Origin: Tethya wilhelma
Taxonomy: Eukaryota > Porifera > Demospongiae > Tethyida > Tethyidae
NCBI GenBank assembly: GCA_964030475.1
Contig: CAXIPT010000005.1
Coordinates: forward strand, 4,007,607 to 4,071,606
Length of the DNA: 64,000 nucleotides
Reading direction: 5' to 3'
Part shown: piece by piece, positions 1 through 11,742 of the stretch
How the letters are laid out: each line of letters opens with the position of its first letter
How positions within the stretch are numbered: the first letter of the stretch is position 1
Position numbers and translations under genes: made by a program
Notes under the pieces: model-generated
What the model was told of the DNA's origin: nothing
What the model saw: the letters and a program-made list of their open reading frames with translations, nothing else
Database searches by the model: none

Positions 1-165
1 TTGCTTTCTCAAGTTCATCTTCTTCAGCCTTTTCTTCAAGACTTAGGTTTTCTTTCCCTTTCCCATCTACACAGACAGGTATCGACATCACTCCCTGGAA
101 GCAGACCACTCCATGGACTACATCATATATACTGCAACAAGAATTGCGGCATCCGCATGCACGAC
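1..165 (-). CDS. 3'-open exon of an unrecognised Cys-rich protein, paralogue of the gene at 5064-5824
   Basis: Read on the minus strand, this exon starts after a 3' splice site (ag at 166-167) and runs off the left edge of the window. It encodes a cysteine cluster (CGCRNSCC), then a VHGVVC segment and an acidic Glu/Lys-rich stretch. It is clearly homologous to the start of the large exon ending at 5824, with a few substitutions (CFQG for CIQG, EKAEEDE for EQAEEDK). The bases just outside the exon also resemble those beside the 5824 exon, so the duplication included intron. No known domain was recognised. The rest of the gene lies outside the window, so its integrity is unknown. Confidence 0.5.
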
Positions 166-330
166 CTGAAATTAGAGTTTGTGTGTGCTATTATGTTCAT
201 GCTTGTGAGTATGCTAGAGAGTAGAGATATTCTTGGGCAGCTGCCAATACCCTGTGACTGGACCCCTTACCAAATACAAAATAAAGATTCACGAACTGAA
301 TTTATGATATATTATGCAGCTTACATGCAT

Positions 331-420
331 AGCCTCGTACCCTGGCTCTCTCCGGCCTTTGACCTTACACTAACGGCATAGTGCAAGGTCAAAGAAGAGA
401 GACTGCATGGGTACGAGGCT
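331..420. repeat. Foldback MITE-like hairpin
   Basis: Two arms of about 40 bases are near-perfect inverted complements: AGCCTCGTACCC ... TTTGACCTT on the left and AAGGTCAAA ... GGGTACGAGGCT on the right, around a short loop. No coding content. Probably a small non-autonomous foldback element. Confidence 0.7.
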
Positions 421-593
421 ACAGCTTACACAGACACAAGACTAAACACAATCATGATTACTGTTGTACAATCTCTAGCAGGGAAGTATGTGTATAGAAA
501 AAGTGGCTTCGAACTCATGCAATTTATTGGCTGGTATTAATTAGGCAGTTCTAATTGACATTGCATAGTCTACTTCATATATAAAGCTTTAAT

Positions 594-630
594 TAACCCT
601 CGGCACATGCATAACACGTGCTGAGGGTTA
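594..630. repeat. Short imperfect palindrome
   Basis: The sequence TTAACCCTCGGCACATG... pairs with ...CACGTGCTGAGGGTTA. It resembles the left terminus of the TIR element at 3907 (both have CCTCGGC followed by a CACGTGC-type inner arm), so it may be an end of the same repeat family. Confidence 0.5.
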
Positions 631-2200
631 GGGTGGTCGTTCTGCCTGTCCATCTGTTACCACTTATTCTCGAAAACAAAAAGCTTCAGTGACAAAATTG
701 AAGATACTAACCTTTGTAAATTGACGATATCTTATTTTTGGTAGTGTAAAAGCAGTGGCGTGTTTAAAGGGGTGCTCCAGGTGCTCGATCGAGAAGCATG
801 ACTATTCATTTCCTCATTTCCCATTTCCATTTCCTCGTTTCCCATTCCTCTTTTTAGACCAGCCCGTAATGATGGTATTATCTAACTGCTTACACATTCT
901 GAGGCTTTTAATTTGATAATACTGATAATTATGATATGGTTAGATTTTCCAATCTTTGCTGTCTGCTCATGATTCAGTAGGTCTGACAGACATGCCATAG
1001 TTTGGACTATAAAGTATAACTAGTTGGTTTGGTTAAGCTTGATGCTGTTTTTTGTAGTACATTACAAAATAAGTATACAAAAGTCGCTGCCAACAGTCGT
1101 GCCACCCCAGGCTGCTGCAGCTCATGCATAAAGGCGGGTTCACAATATCTGGTGCTGTGTCACGTAATAGTACTTCACATTTGGCAATGCAACGCAATGC
1201 AATGCATTGACGCAGATTTAGAAGAATTATCCAGATGTATGTTTGATACAGTGTATTCCTGTGTATCTGAGCGTGAATAAGTTTTATGTGACACAACAGG
1301 AAATATTGTAAACCGGCCTTTAGCCTGCAAAATGTGGTCATGGACATGATGGTCATCCATATGGTAATTGATGCACAAAACATTATATTATAAGCAAAGT
1401 TTTGTTTGTCTGTCTATGTGTCTGTGTGTACGTGTGTTATAGGAGTTCACTGGAAGTGATGCGACCTCAAGCTAAAATGCTACTTATTCTCTGGACTGTG
1501 GACAATTCAAGCTATTAAAAGGATGCCTAGAGAGCTAGCTTAGACAGTGCTAGCCTAGCATAGATCACAGGCGTTGCAAGTATGGCTGACTGTTTTTGAG
1601 ATCGTAGACAAGCAGTGGCATCGCTATCCAACAAAGAAGTGTGATAGGGGAGCCAATCTTTTACAAAAGAAGCGTAACGAGGGAAAAACATTTACTTCTA
1701 AGAGTCTGTTTCTCCGTTGTTATACACGAAACACAGCTAGCCAGATAACGAATTCTTTGCCAGCTGATTGCAAAAATAGCCAGTCAGAACAGGGTCATCT
1801 GCCGGTGACGTCATATAGCATTAGCATTGCTGAGGTGGCCAAATTGCAAAGAAAAGCAGTGCAAGCATGCAAGGTTGCCTTTTACTGCCCAGTTATTACC
1901 ATGCAGATGCCTGTGCTTGCATGCCTCTCGCAGTAAACATCAGCATACACAAGCAAGGAGCATGGCGAGTGAAGCGAGCGCCACACTCCTTGTAATACAT
2001 AAAGATAGACTGCCATAGCTTATGTGACTGTTATAGTTGTGAGCTTTGTACAACCTCAGCAAGTGATACTCTTGGGCACACAATGTTATGTTTGTAATAT
2101 TCATGTGCATAACTATAGTTGTTAGTGTATGCCGAGGGTTGTGAACCAGAGAAGGCTGAACACATATCACGTGCAGATCTATAAAATGATGCTCTTGATC
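631..2200. other. Intergenic, no gene recognised; isolated hAT-like end at 753
   Basis: No supported coding region. CAGTGGCGTGTTTA at 753 matches the left terminus of the hAT-like MITE at 6769, so an old element end is present. An inverted GGCGAGTG-AAGCGAGCGCC motif near 1963-1982 resembles the palindromic 5' ends of the Helitrons described below and could be the decayed 5' end of the copy at 2206. Confidence 0.4.
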
Positions 2201-2205
2201 ATTTG

Positions 2206-3707
2206 TATGAAAGGAGGCAGAGAGAGACCACTCCCCAGAGAGAAATTCGTCAAGAGCAGGATCGTATGCGATATCAAGCTTCAAATCAAATTGACCATTC
2301 CTCTCCTCTATTTGGTCAGCCTGCTGTTCAGAAAAAGATGCGGAATTTCCACTCAATGATGGCAGCTACCCAGTTTAACCGATGTAGTACTTGTTTGGAG
2401 CAATTTCCAAACCTGTCTTTATGTAGCCATGAGCAAGAATGTAGAAAGTGCTACCAAGACAAAGAAATTCCCAAACTTTACTCCCCTGCAAATAATGTGG
2501 ACCCAGGCCCGCCAGTACCACCACAATTGCAGGTATAGTTATAATATCTATAATTTATTATTGTTTGTACTTTGTAATCAGTGATACTTTTGTATAATTT
2601 ATATAGGGACTGACACAGGTTGAAGAGATGCTGATATCAGCTGTGATGCCGATCATGTCCATCTACAGGCTACCTCATGGCCAGTATGGATACAGTGGAC
2701 ACGTTGTCAACCTTCCACAGAATGTGCTGTCATTTGCCACTTCCCTTCCAAGGTTACCATCAGAGATTGATGTACTGGTTGTGAGAAAGGAGAAGGAACA
2801 ATCACATCAAGATTTCCGTGTCCGTAGGCATGTTGTTCAGCAAGCATTGAATTGGCTGTTTGAGAACAATCGGTACTATCGAGCTAATCAACTTCGTATG
2901 AATGAAGATGCTCTTCGTCAGCTGCCGGAAGATGGAATCCTCTCCTCCCTAACATCCATTCAACCTGATGACCTCTCATCTGCTGGTCAATCATCTCAAG
3001 TACCAGAAGAAGATCCATACACAGCACACCTGTCAAGCTCATTTGTTCCAAATGCAGCACACCAGAGCACAGAACAGGAAACCATTCGGCAAGCTGTGCA
3101 AGATCGACAATCTGGCACCAATTCTGCCTCTCTCATGTGGCCCACCATTGGAGGAGCTCCCATCAACGAGTTCAACACTGAGGGATACTTCTCAATGGCA
3201 TTCCCCACTTTATTTCCTACAGGAAGAGCAGATTTCCTTGAGCAGCGATGCAATTATGTTACCATTGGCAACTACTTCAAGCATCTCATGATGTATGATG
3301 ATGGGAGATTCGCAAAACATGCTCGATTCCGATTCTTTGCTCTCAACACAGAGATGCGATGGAGAGCACTCAGAGCTGGTCGTATCTACATCCGCCAGCA
3401 TCCTGGAGATGCCCACTTGACAGTGGATGACCTGCGTGACATGGTCGGTCGAGAGGGAGAAGTGTTTGCAAGCAAAGTCCTGCACTATGGAGTTAATCTA
3501 CGAGGTACCAAGCAGTACTGGTTCCGCCAACGGAGTCGTCTCGTTGCCATGGTGGACACCATTGGATTGCCTACCATCTTTTTCACACTCAGTGCAGCAG
3601 ACAACCAGTGGCCAGAGCTAGCACAGCTCATCTGTCCTGAAGATCCCCACTCCAGAGCCAGTCGTGCCAAGGCCGTCATTGAAAACCCAGCTGTAGCATG
3701 CTCATAA
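2206..3707 (+). pseudogene. Helitron N-terminal protein, truncated (two exons)
   Basis: Exon 1 (about 2206-2532) gives an Arg/Glu/Gln-rich stretch, a CxxC...H...CxxC zinc-finger-like segment (CSTCLEQF, then ECRKC) and a Pro-rich end. A 75-bp intron (GT at 2533, AG before 2608) leads to exon 2, which begins GLTQVEEMLISAVMPIMS. This is the usual N-terminal domain of animal Helitron proteins. The Helitron_like_N region follows (about residues 150-355 of exon 2: AFPTLFPTGRADF, then GLPTIFFTLSAADNQWPEL). The frame stops just after ENPAVA, before the Rep HUH motif and the helicase, so the element cannot be autonomous. The upstream start seen in the other copies is missing. Confidence 0.85.
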
Positions 3708-3829
3708 TTTAACACATGATATCAAGTAGGACTACACGTGATGCACTTGCGCAATAGCTAGCGCGCACTAGCGCTGGCGCGAACTCCACGATGCCTGCAT
3801 GCCATACAACTGGACCTGGCCACCAAGTT

Positions 3830-3872
3830 CTGTGCGCTCAGGCTCGCCCCAAAGATGCTTGCATCTGTCTAG
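3830..3872 (+). mobile_element. Helitron 3' terminus (hairpin plus CTAG)
   Basis: GCTCAGGCTCGCCCC is followed by a 6-bp stem hairpin AGATGC-TT-GCATCT (3853-3866), then GT and CTAG ending at 3872, followed by T. Hairpin plus CTRR before T is the classical Helitron 3' end. The same terminus recurs at 35841-35867 and, inverted, at 36421. It closes the truncated copy that begins near 2206. Confidence 0.8.
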
Positions 3873-3906
3873 TAAATAATAGGTACAGTACAGTGAACTG
3901 ACTTTT

Positions 3907-4753
3907 TAAGCCTCGGCGCGTGCGTAGCACGTGCAGAGGATTACGGTAGTCGTTTTGTGTGTGCGTCTGTCTGTCTGTTACGAGATAATCTGAAGAACGG
4001 CAACTCTACGTGGGAAATAGAAGGTACTTACGTTGATGAATCGAGGTTATCTTAAAATATTATGTGTGGCATCTTGCAAAACGCTGTAGTTTCTGAGATC
4101 TGAGGCTTTTGTGCTTCTCTGAACGCTTAGCTTCGAAACCGCACCTATCGATCACGCCCCGTGTGGTGTGCGTTATCTAGAAAGGGGAGCTTGGAGAGTT
4201 AGTTCATGTTGTTGGGTTTGTGCTTGTGCTTGTGCTTGGCTCAGGTGCTTGACCAGGCCGTTAACTCAACTGCTTGCAAGAGTCTTGTAAGTTAAATTTA
4301 GTATATAATTGTATTGAAAACACAACACTAGTACTGAGAACTGTACACTGAGTGGCTTCAAGTCAGTGGTCCTCAGTTCAGAGTCTCACTGAGTACTAGC
4401 TTAGTGCACCACGATTGAGTCCTAGCTGAATCATCATAGATGTATTACTGTGGAATCATCAACATTGGTCTTGTCAGTAGCTAGTATTAAACTATGTAAA
4501 TGTGAAATGAACATCAGTGTTCAAGTTTTCATGCACCGTCACTATACTAATGGCTGCCCAGCACTCGGTAGTTTTCACTGATGTCACTGCCACTATAGCC
4601 TGCAGGCTGGCCACTGCTATCAGTAGACACAGGCCAGACTTCAGACATCCCTGCTAGACCAGTGAATTGCTAATGGTACTCTTGGTCTTATTTTGTGCAC
4701 AATTCTTATTATTCATATTAATTTTGCATTTTCATGAAATGCGCCGAGGCTTA
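3907..4753. mobile_element. Non-autonomous DNA transposon with 13-bp perfect TIRs
   Basis: TAAGCCTCGGCGC at 3907-3919 is exactly inverted as GCGCCGAGGCTTA at 4741-4753. The 847-bp interior has no open frame of note. The superfamily was not assigned, and a target duplication is not obvious. Confidence 0.6.
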
Positions 4754-5063
4754 TGCACCATCGGTGCCTTCATTTTCCTTGCAGGAGTGACCCTATATGC
4801 AAGTGTTTAAAATTGCAATCATTAATGAGATGAACTTAATACCAGTATAAAAGACAATTAACACACATTCATAACAACCGTAATAGCAACTCTGCCCCAT
4901 GAGGGGTTATAATGACTAACTGAAAATTACCAGCAAACATTGAAATTTTAAGGTTCTACATACCTCAAAGTAGAACCACCAATGATCAATCAGCAATAAT
5001 TATTATTAAAGAAAATACGCAAATAAATAAATTTTTAAACTCACTATCTGTCATTTTACTTCA

Positions 5064-5824
5064 CTAATCAATTCCTAGAGGAGCTATAAAGGGTCTTACT
5101 GGAGGGGATTGATGGGTCTCACTTTCATACGGCGGTTTGTCAACTAGTGAGTCAAATGATGCCTTGTTCTGGTCAACAGCTCCGGTAGCATCCACTGAAC
5201 ATTGAACAGCATCCTGGAGTTCAAGTCTCAAGGCTTGGTGAGCACTAGAAAACCAAACATTGTACTCTCTACCTGTGTGTTCTGAAACTGCCTTCTTAAC
5301 TCGTCTGGACAACAGATCAACGTTATAAACTTTGGCAGGAATGTGAGCAAACTGACTGTCTACTTTCATACAGACCACTTGATGATCACATGGTACGATG
5401 CGCTGCACAATAAATTCATCGACTTTTTGTTCATACTTGTGAATCTTTTCCAACACAGATTTAGCAATAGAATCGTTGAAAGCTATGTGCACAAGCTCCT
5501 TGAGATCACTCAAGCTGTACCAGTGAACACACTCATTGAAGAAGTCACCACCTCCAGGACATTTCTGAGACATGTATGTTCGAGCCATGGGAGTATACTG
5601 GATTAAGAGTTCTTTTATAATAGTCAAAATCTCTTCAAACGATTCCGTTAGGTCTTTTGTTGCTTCTTCAAGTTTATCTTCTTCAGCTTGTTCTTCAAGG
5701 CTCAGGTTTTCTTTCCCTTTTCCATCTACACAGACTGGTATGGGCATCACTCCTTGAATGCAGACCACTCCATGGACTACATCATATATGCTGCAACAAG
5801 GATTGCGGCATCCACACGCATGGC
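5064..5824 (-). CDS. Large 3' exon of an unrecognised Cys-rich / acidic protein
   Basis: An open frame of about 253 codons follows a 3' splice site (minus-strand ...tttatag before 5824) and ends at a stop at 5064. In order it shows a cysteine cluster (HACGCRNPCC), a DVVHGVVC motif, a Glu/Lys/Asp-rich, probably helical stretch (about residues 40-70), a central globular region with Cys-Pro-Gly-Gly and CDHQVVC motifs, and a Pro/Tyr-rich tail (KPPYESE). No domain family was recognised. Upstream exons were not found, so the start is unknown. The 5' part is duplicated at 1-165 in the same orientation, which makes this a local tandem gene family. Confidence 0.5.
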
Positions 5825-6768
5825 CTATAAAATCGAAAGAAGAAAGTATGGTGTGTGTCATTATGTTCACGTTCATGAATGTGCTACAGAGCAGAGATAT
5901 TCTTGTGAGTGTATGCATTGGGGACAACAAGCATATACAATTAGCTTAAGGTGACGTATATTATTCACAAGTACAATTATTAGCGGATTTTAGATTCTAT
6001 GCATTTACTGGTATAAAATTTTGCTGTTTATAGCTCTCTGCCAACTAGTAAACTAGCCTCATAAAGCAAGCCTTCCTTGCTTTGCTTGCACTGTATTGCT
6101 AAGCGCAAGGAGGGCCTGGTTTATGAGGGTAGCAGCCTTGTAACCAGTGTGCTCTATATTGCTAAACATAGCTAGGAACTAGGCCTGGTTTATGAGGCTA
6201 TGAGGCCAGTACACATAGTGAAGTGGTTTACATTACTACACAGTGTGGTGAAGTGGCCCGTATGATGGCTAGTGTACTATTACCAAAAGTTAATTCATTC
6301 CAATATAATATACGTAAACTCATTTTTGCATTTTAGGAGCAATCCGCAAAAGTGGCATAGGAAAGGTAAAATAATTGAAAATATTACATGTAGCATTCTA
6401 CAAAACCTGCAGTTCCTGAGATCAGAGGATTTTCAGCATCTTTGAGTGCTAAGCTTTGAGGCCAGACCTGCTGATCATGCATGGCTATTAATTTTGTTAG
6501 TGTGTGTTATTTGGAATTGACTGAAAGATGAATGTTTCCACTTCACAGAAGGGCAGCTGACTCACTTTCTAGGTAAATTTAGCAAGGAATAACACTCTAT
6601 AATCTTCTTAAACATGATGCTTCGAGATATGATATATGCATGCCAAGTTCTATGACGGCTGGTTTGGTCACAAAACTGATCTAATTCAACAAGTACATAT
6701 CAATGTTGATACTCAGAATATTACTACTAGTTTCTGCAGTGCCCTTGACCTTTAATTTGGTACACCTG
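5825..6768. other. Intron/intergenic, no gene recognised
   Basis: No coding exon can be supported. Around 6050-6200 a phrase like GGCCTGGTTTATGAGG recurs twice, which suggests decayed short repeats. Confidence 0.4.
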
Positions 6769-7133
6769 CAGTGGCGTGTTTAAGGGGGTGCTCACCAGAT
6801 AATGACGTCAGAGATAATGGCTCACCAGATAATGACATCATCGCTTAGAAGTAGCGCTCCAGAGTAGCGCTATTCAATGAATTAATCAATGAAACGAGTA
6901 AAATCCGAGCTAGCAATGCTTCAAAATCACTTTTAAGGCTCAAAGAAAAGAAAAGAAGCCAAAAAAATAGCAGAATACGGTAGCATAGCGATCGTTGATT
7001 GTGCGATTGAATTGCGCAATTTCGGTCACGTCACCAAAGACCAAAAGTGGGTGTGGCTACCCCAAAATTTTCGGGCGCTTCGCACCCACATTATATTAGC
7101 ACCCTTATGAATTAAATCCTAGACATGCCACTG
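6769..7133. mobile_element. hAT-like MITE with 5-bp target duplication
   Basis: The left end CAGTGGCGTGTTTAAGG and the right end (inverted CAGTGGCATGTCTAGG) are imperfect TIRs beginning CAGTGGC, as in many hAT elements. The element is flanked on both sides by ACCTG (6764-6768 and 7134-7138). The 365-bp interior is non-coding and contains a repeated phrase ggctcaccagataatgac. Confidence 0.65.
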
Positions 7134-7314
7134 ACCTGCCAATAACTTAGCAAAGAGTCTATTATTCAATGACCCATACCAAATATGACATTGTGATTCA
7201 TGAATTTCATTGTGATGCCATGCAGCTTACATATGGACAATAGACCAAACACAATGAATGTTTAGGTATAATTTAGGGACAAATCTCTTCCAAAATCCCT
7301 AGTTAGGGAAAGTA

Positions 7315-7582
7315 CCGTATAGCAAGAAATTCTCAGGGGGGTATAAATTTTCATAAAAAGCCTAGACCGCACTTCAGAAGAAATTATTCGTGGTTTTAAC
7401 TTTCGTAACTCAAGTATCTCCAACTTACAGCGCTTGAAGGTCTTGTGACAGTTTATCTGCTTTGGTATACATGTACAATACTATTCTAGTTAGATACTAG
7501 CTATTTAGACTGCAAACTTCTTGAAAAGACGGGCAAGAGACAGTGGAAAATTTGTACCCCTAGGGAATTTCCCACCATACGG
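7315..7582. mobile_element. MITE with CCGTAT ends flanked by TA
   Basis: The left end is TA|CCGTATAGCAAGAAATTC. The right end, read inverted, is TA|CCGTATGGTGGGAAATTCC. TA flanks on both sides suggest a Tc1/mariner-type MITE. Non-coding. Confidence 0.6.
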
Positions 7583-8032
7583 TATGAGGACAGAAAAGCT
7601 TGTGCCTATACCCTCAGTTTATTGGTTAGTGTTCATAGTAGAGGCAGATGTTCTATAATGGAATTATAGTTCAGATCATGCAGCTTTAGATTGCATGGCA
7701 ATTGCTGTTTCCTGACCCTGAAGATTACATCTATGGGTTCGATATTTTCCATATTTTGATCCCAGCTATGTATACACAGTGGAATCTTACAGTAACGTTA
7801 ACATTCAACTGGTGATACCTGATCTTGGTTTTCCATTGGATTCAGCAAACCCAGCAACATTCCTCTGAGGACAATCACTAAATTGATGCACCTACATAGA
7901 GATCATCGTCTAACACATCTCCCAAACAAAAGTGAGCAGTGCTTTGAATATAGGATAGGCTTCATATTGCCTTGTCTCAAGCTAGTGTGTGTCTATATCC
8001 TATGTATAGTACTGTACTGCATATATGCATAC

Positions 8033-8600
8033 CTTAAAGAGACTGGTACGAATGTTTTTTCCACAATGTGGGCATTGTCTGAAGCAGAGTTCCTGACGGT
8101 GGTTTTGCTGTTTACATTTTGGGATCTCCTGTCTACAAACCTGACACATCACCATTTCACGAAAAATACAGGTAGAGAGGTGATCCTGGATGAGAGACAC
8201 AAAATTGGAACTTTGCAAGTTACGTAAGTGGTCAAATAATTATTAAATCAATTATTAAATTATTACATTATTACATTATTAATTATTATTAAATCACCTT
8301 ATGTTTTCTCCAAGATCCCGTCCATGTACATCCATTCTTCTCGTATGAGCAATAGACCATCAGAGAGAGAACACCTTGCTTGATGGCTGGAACAGAAGTC
8401 ATCGAGCTTTTGTGCACTTTGACCTTGCAGACAGTACACACCCAAGTGTCATCTTGTTCGAATTGAATACAATCTCTGCAGAAGTGATGACCACAATCCA
8501 CTTGCACTGGATTACAAAGAATATGAGGGGATTGCCTACAAAGATACTTTTCTGGAGGTTTATTGACAAAGTGGACTTCATCATCGACTCTCCTAGCCAT
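8033..8600 (-). CDS. TRAF-like RING / zinc-finger protein (partial)
   Basis: Exon 1 (8600-8298, ATG at 8600) encodes a RING-type finger: CRQSPHILCNPVQVDCGHHFCRDC, then WVCTVC. This is close to the TRAF RING consensus, although the second Cys of the first CxxC is not in its usual place. A segment like the link to the first TRAF zinc finger follows (CSYEKNGCTWTGSWRKH). Exon 2 (about 8210-8033) continues with zf-TRAF patterns (HLSTCIF, MCQVCRQEIPKC, QCPHCGKNI). The phases of the two exons as drawn do not match, so one junction is misplaced or an indel is present. No C-terminal MATH domain was found; the 3' exons are unresolved. It lies head to head with the DEATH-fold gene at 8981. TRAF adaptors act as E3 ligases and adaptors upstream of NF-kB; that role is inferred here. 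Confidence 0.65.
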
Positions 8601-8772
8601 GTCAGTGGGACAGCTATGCAGATAACACTCTACCTCAAGATCTAGCTAGACGGCTATCTATTAAACGAACAAAACAAACATAAAATTATGGCTCGCGAGA
8701 CTGTGACAAATTTGTCAAAGGCGAAAACAGTCTAGTCTAGGAATTCTTACGTAATCTATTGTTGGACCTTAT

Positions 8773-8806
8773 GGGACTTTCCCAGGGACTTCCCCAGGGA
8801 CATTCC
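8773..8806. promoter_or_regulatory. Cluster of three NF-kB (kappa-B) type sites
   Basis: GGGACTTTCC (8773-8782), GGGACTTCCC (8785-8794) and GGGACATTCC (8797-8806) all fit GGGRNNYYCC. They are spaced exactly 12 bp apart, start to start. They sit about 175 bp upstream of both the TRAF-like ATG (8600) and the DEATH-fold ATG (8981), in a 380-bp divergent promoter. Confidence 0.7.
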
Positions 8807-8934
8807 TCGAGTGAACCATAGACGGTATAAACCAAGGTGCTGTGACGCACTTTATTGCTCTGAGAAAACAGCCTAGATAGGTCTATATATGGAACTCAAA
8901 ACATAGTTCCTTGTGACTCAGCTCAACTGGTGGG

Positions 8935-8943
8935 TATATAAAA
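8935..8943 (+). promoter_or_regulatory. TATA box of the DEATH-fold gene
   Basis: TATATAAAA lies 38-46 bp upstream of the ATG at 8981, in plus orientation. It predicts a very short 5' UTR. Confidence 0.5.
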
Positions 8944-8980
8944 AGAGCTCGCAGTTCACAATAACCAAGTATACTCAATC

Positions 8981-10355
8981 ATGGATTTCAAATCTTCAGG
9001 ATCTAACTATGGTAAGGAAGCTCATTTTATCAGGAACTCTGGACATTTATTTTTTTGGTGTGTGTTTGCATAAATTTGACTGATACCAATCACTCTCTTC
9101 AGGTGCAGTAAAACAGTGTGCTGACAGTTGTAACTGGATGAGTGTAATATCAGTGCTGTTGCCTCTGCAGGAAGTGTACTCAAAATGGCAAGCTATTGGC
9201 CATGAACTAGGAATAAGAAAGGAGAGACTATATGAAATTGAACAGAAACATGGGTATAACGATTCAACAAGATGCTTTAGTGTAATGCTAGAGGAATGGT
9301 GGGATTGTGATGATGATGATGCATCAAAGAAGTTAGCATTGGTTCAAGCACTTAGTAACCCTCATGTTGGGTTGGATTGCACAACGTTGAAAGCAAAATT
9401 ACAAAACAAATCAATATGTGAGTGCTCATGTGCCATTATAGAACCTGAAAATGAATTCAAAGTGGCAAGCAAAGGAGGTGCTACTGCTGTTGGTACTGCT
9501 CAAACAGTGAATAACGTGTGGAAAACTAACCTATCAGCATTTTCTCATGACAGTGAAGATCTACAACTGCCAAACGAAAGTAGAGTGAAAGAATTTCGAA
9601 CTGAATCTGATCTTGCTGAAAAAACTAGACATTTGGAAGATGAATTTTTCAAACTCATTCATAAGGTGTTTTATTCTCTGAAACGAACAAAAGTACCTAT
9701 GCGTGAGATTCAATGTTGCTTAGCTTGTTTTGAAGATCCAGATCGATTCATTGAAGCAACAAATCTTGACGACTTTTTCCCTTTACTTGGTTCTTGTGTC
9801 TCATGGTTCAATTACTCTTTGCTTGAAACCATCGTTGAAAATTTTGCTACAAAAGATGTTCAGCAAGCCATGCGCTGCTACGTCAGTCGACTAAAGTCTA
9901 CACTTGAAGAGCGAAAAGTATCAGAACTCCCACCTGACATATACAGACATGCTATCAGGAAATGTGGTAACCCAAGTATTGTTGAAAATAACAAACAGAA
10001 GCTTGGGATCAAGATTGACTATGTCTGGGAGAAATTCCTAGTCAGAGACATTCAAATCCTTCGTGAGAGAATTGCTTCAATTCTTGGTATTGACGAAAGA
10101 TCACTCTTTCTTCTCTCAGTCACTGAGGGTTGTGTATACCTGGAGTTTCTTGTCCCCGAGTTTGTAACCGAAGAAATCCTCAGCATTGAGATTACACCTG
10201 AAATACACTCACAATTTGAAAGAGCCCAAGTATTTGAAGTTGAATGCAATTCTGTTCTGGTCTATACCAATGAAATAGAACAGCAAGCTGAGCAGACATT
10301 ATCCATGACACATGCTTATACTAACACAGAGTGTGTATTTGTCAAAGTTTCATAA
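8981..10355 (+). CDS. DEATH-fold domain protein
   Basis: A short first exon (8981-9011, MDFKSSGSNYG) is spliced through a 91-bp intron to exon 2 at 9103; the total is about 428 residues. Residues ~15-95 look like a DEATH-superfamily fold: SKWQAIGHELGIRKERLYEIEQ, an acidic hinge, then RCFSVMLEEWW. This is the pattern of sponge and cnidarian DEATH proteins. The middle and C-terminal regions (about 140-428) are helical and not recognised. The partner and role are inferred to be signalling by homotypic adaptor interaction. It has a TATA box, and kappa-B-type sites lie upstream, shared with the TRAF-like gene. The last 210 bp of the CDS and the 3' flank are repeated exactly at 11743-12228. Confidence 0.75.
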
Positions 10356-10631
10356 ATATTTCAACCATGCAGCTACTTCAGCTATGGTTATTGCCACAAT
10401 GATTTTGCAAATTTTTGTTTAACTTTATTCATTATGAGAGTGTATATTATTATTATGTATAAGTAGATAATCACCCATAGTTACCTTACAAAGCTTATGT
10501 ATTATACTTTAATTTTTTAATAATCATTTTTTAATTATAATGCGGTTAATGAGAACTCTAATCACATCTAGAATAATATTAAAGTTAGTGAGAACATCAT
10601 CATCAGTATAACTCTTCCATCAAACTCTTCA
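10146..10631 (+). repeat. Exact 486-bp duplicate, copy 1 (3' end of the DEATH-fold gene)
   Basis: Identical by eye to 11743-12228, covering the last ~70 codons and the 3' flank. Copy 1 ends directly at the N at 10632, while copy 2 continues into an (AC)n run. This pattern points to an assembly overlap or mis-join rather than a biological duplication. Confidence 0.85.
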
Positions 10632-10632
10632 N

Positions 10633-10647
10633 ATATAATTAAAACTA

Positions 10648-10678
<31 letters not shown>

Positions 10679-11742
10679 TGCTTTACAGTACAGAATACAG
10701 AATTAGGTATAGTTTGCGGCTCATAAAAGAGAGAGAGTTAGAAATACAATCTAGAGTTCTGCACTGAAGGTCAGGAGGAGTTAACCTCCAGCCATACGTA
10801 AAACATTAATACATTTAAGCTACTAGGTGCCTGTAACTGGGTGAAGATAAGAAGTTTTAGACCTAGTTCTGGATGCTACTGGTTTGTTAGAGGCAGCCTT
10901 GATAGGAGTCCACTTGGGTGTTGGGACATCTCTGATAAACACTTATTCCTGGTACACCATTACGTTCTTCATACTCAACCTTTCTAGCACACGATACGTC
11001 CAATGTTTCATTGCCACTAGAATCTCCATTGCTCTCTACATGACCGGGCCACACTGCTATGCTTGTTTTCTCTCCTTTTTCTTCGTCTTGGTACAACAGG
11101 TGTCCACTTACTTTGGCCTTCAGATGTTTTGTTTAACATCACTCCTGGGACAGATTCACGACTTTCATAGTTAATATCTGCAGCTTCAGATAGGAGTGAT
11201 GTTTCAGACTGGAGCTCTGATGATGCTGCTGCTGTGAGAGGTTTAGAAAGATGGTGAGTATTAATTGGAATCTTTGACTGAGTGGTGACTGGTTTGCCAG
11301 GTTTCACAATAACACATGGCTAGAAATGTAGTGACATATGAATTATTGATGAGCCTACATGCATCAGGCAGCTGCTCAGTAGCTAAGTACTAAAAGTGAT
11401 ACTGAATGCATTTTAGTCTTCAGATTGCAAGCTAACAAGACACTCTAGAAAAATTTGCGCCCTAAATACTGTTAATTCAACCTTTTGGGTAACTTACAGC
11501 AAGCTTTTCAAGTCCCAGTCACTACGCCAACGTACCGGAAGTCCATATGCCACCATACAATTTTATTTGCAGGGCCTCGACCACAGTGAACCACAAGCGA
11601 TTTCTCATTATATATTCATGCGTGCATATCTTGAAAAGTATTTTAGTTAGCTTTCTAAACTCTTTTGCATTGGAAAGACCAATGTATCTACTTCACAAAC
11701 TTGTAAAATTCAGGACTCAACTGTATTCGCTTCACAAACAGT
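10633..11742. other. Probably mis-joined segment with an unrecognised minus-strand coding fragment
   Basis: This stretch lies between the N at 10632 and the second copy of the duplicate. On the minus strand, 11307-10850 has three overlapping open stretches that look like one coding exon split by frameshifts. They are Ser/Thr-rich, with SKWTPVVPRRRKRRENK and, in another frame, SRTRSKTSYLHPVTGT before a stop. No family was recognised. A (TTA)n run lies at 10650-10672. Confidence 0.4.

Noticed and set aside
1033..1383. Several open frames on both strands at 1.0-1.4 kb
   Set aside because: No domain, no splice context and overlapping frames on both strands; repeated gcaatgcaatgc-type sequence explains the openness.
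3210..3485. Minus-strand frames opposite the Helitron protein
   Set aside because: Shadow frames of a clearly recognised plus-strand coding exon.
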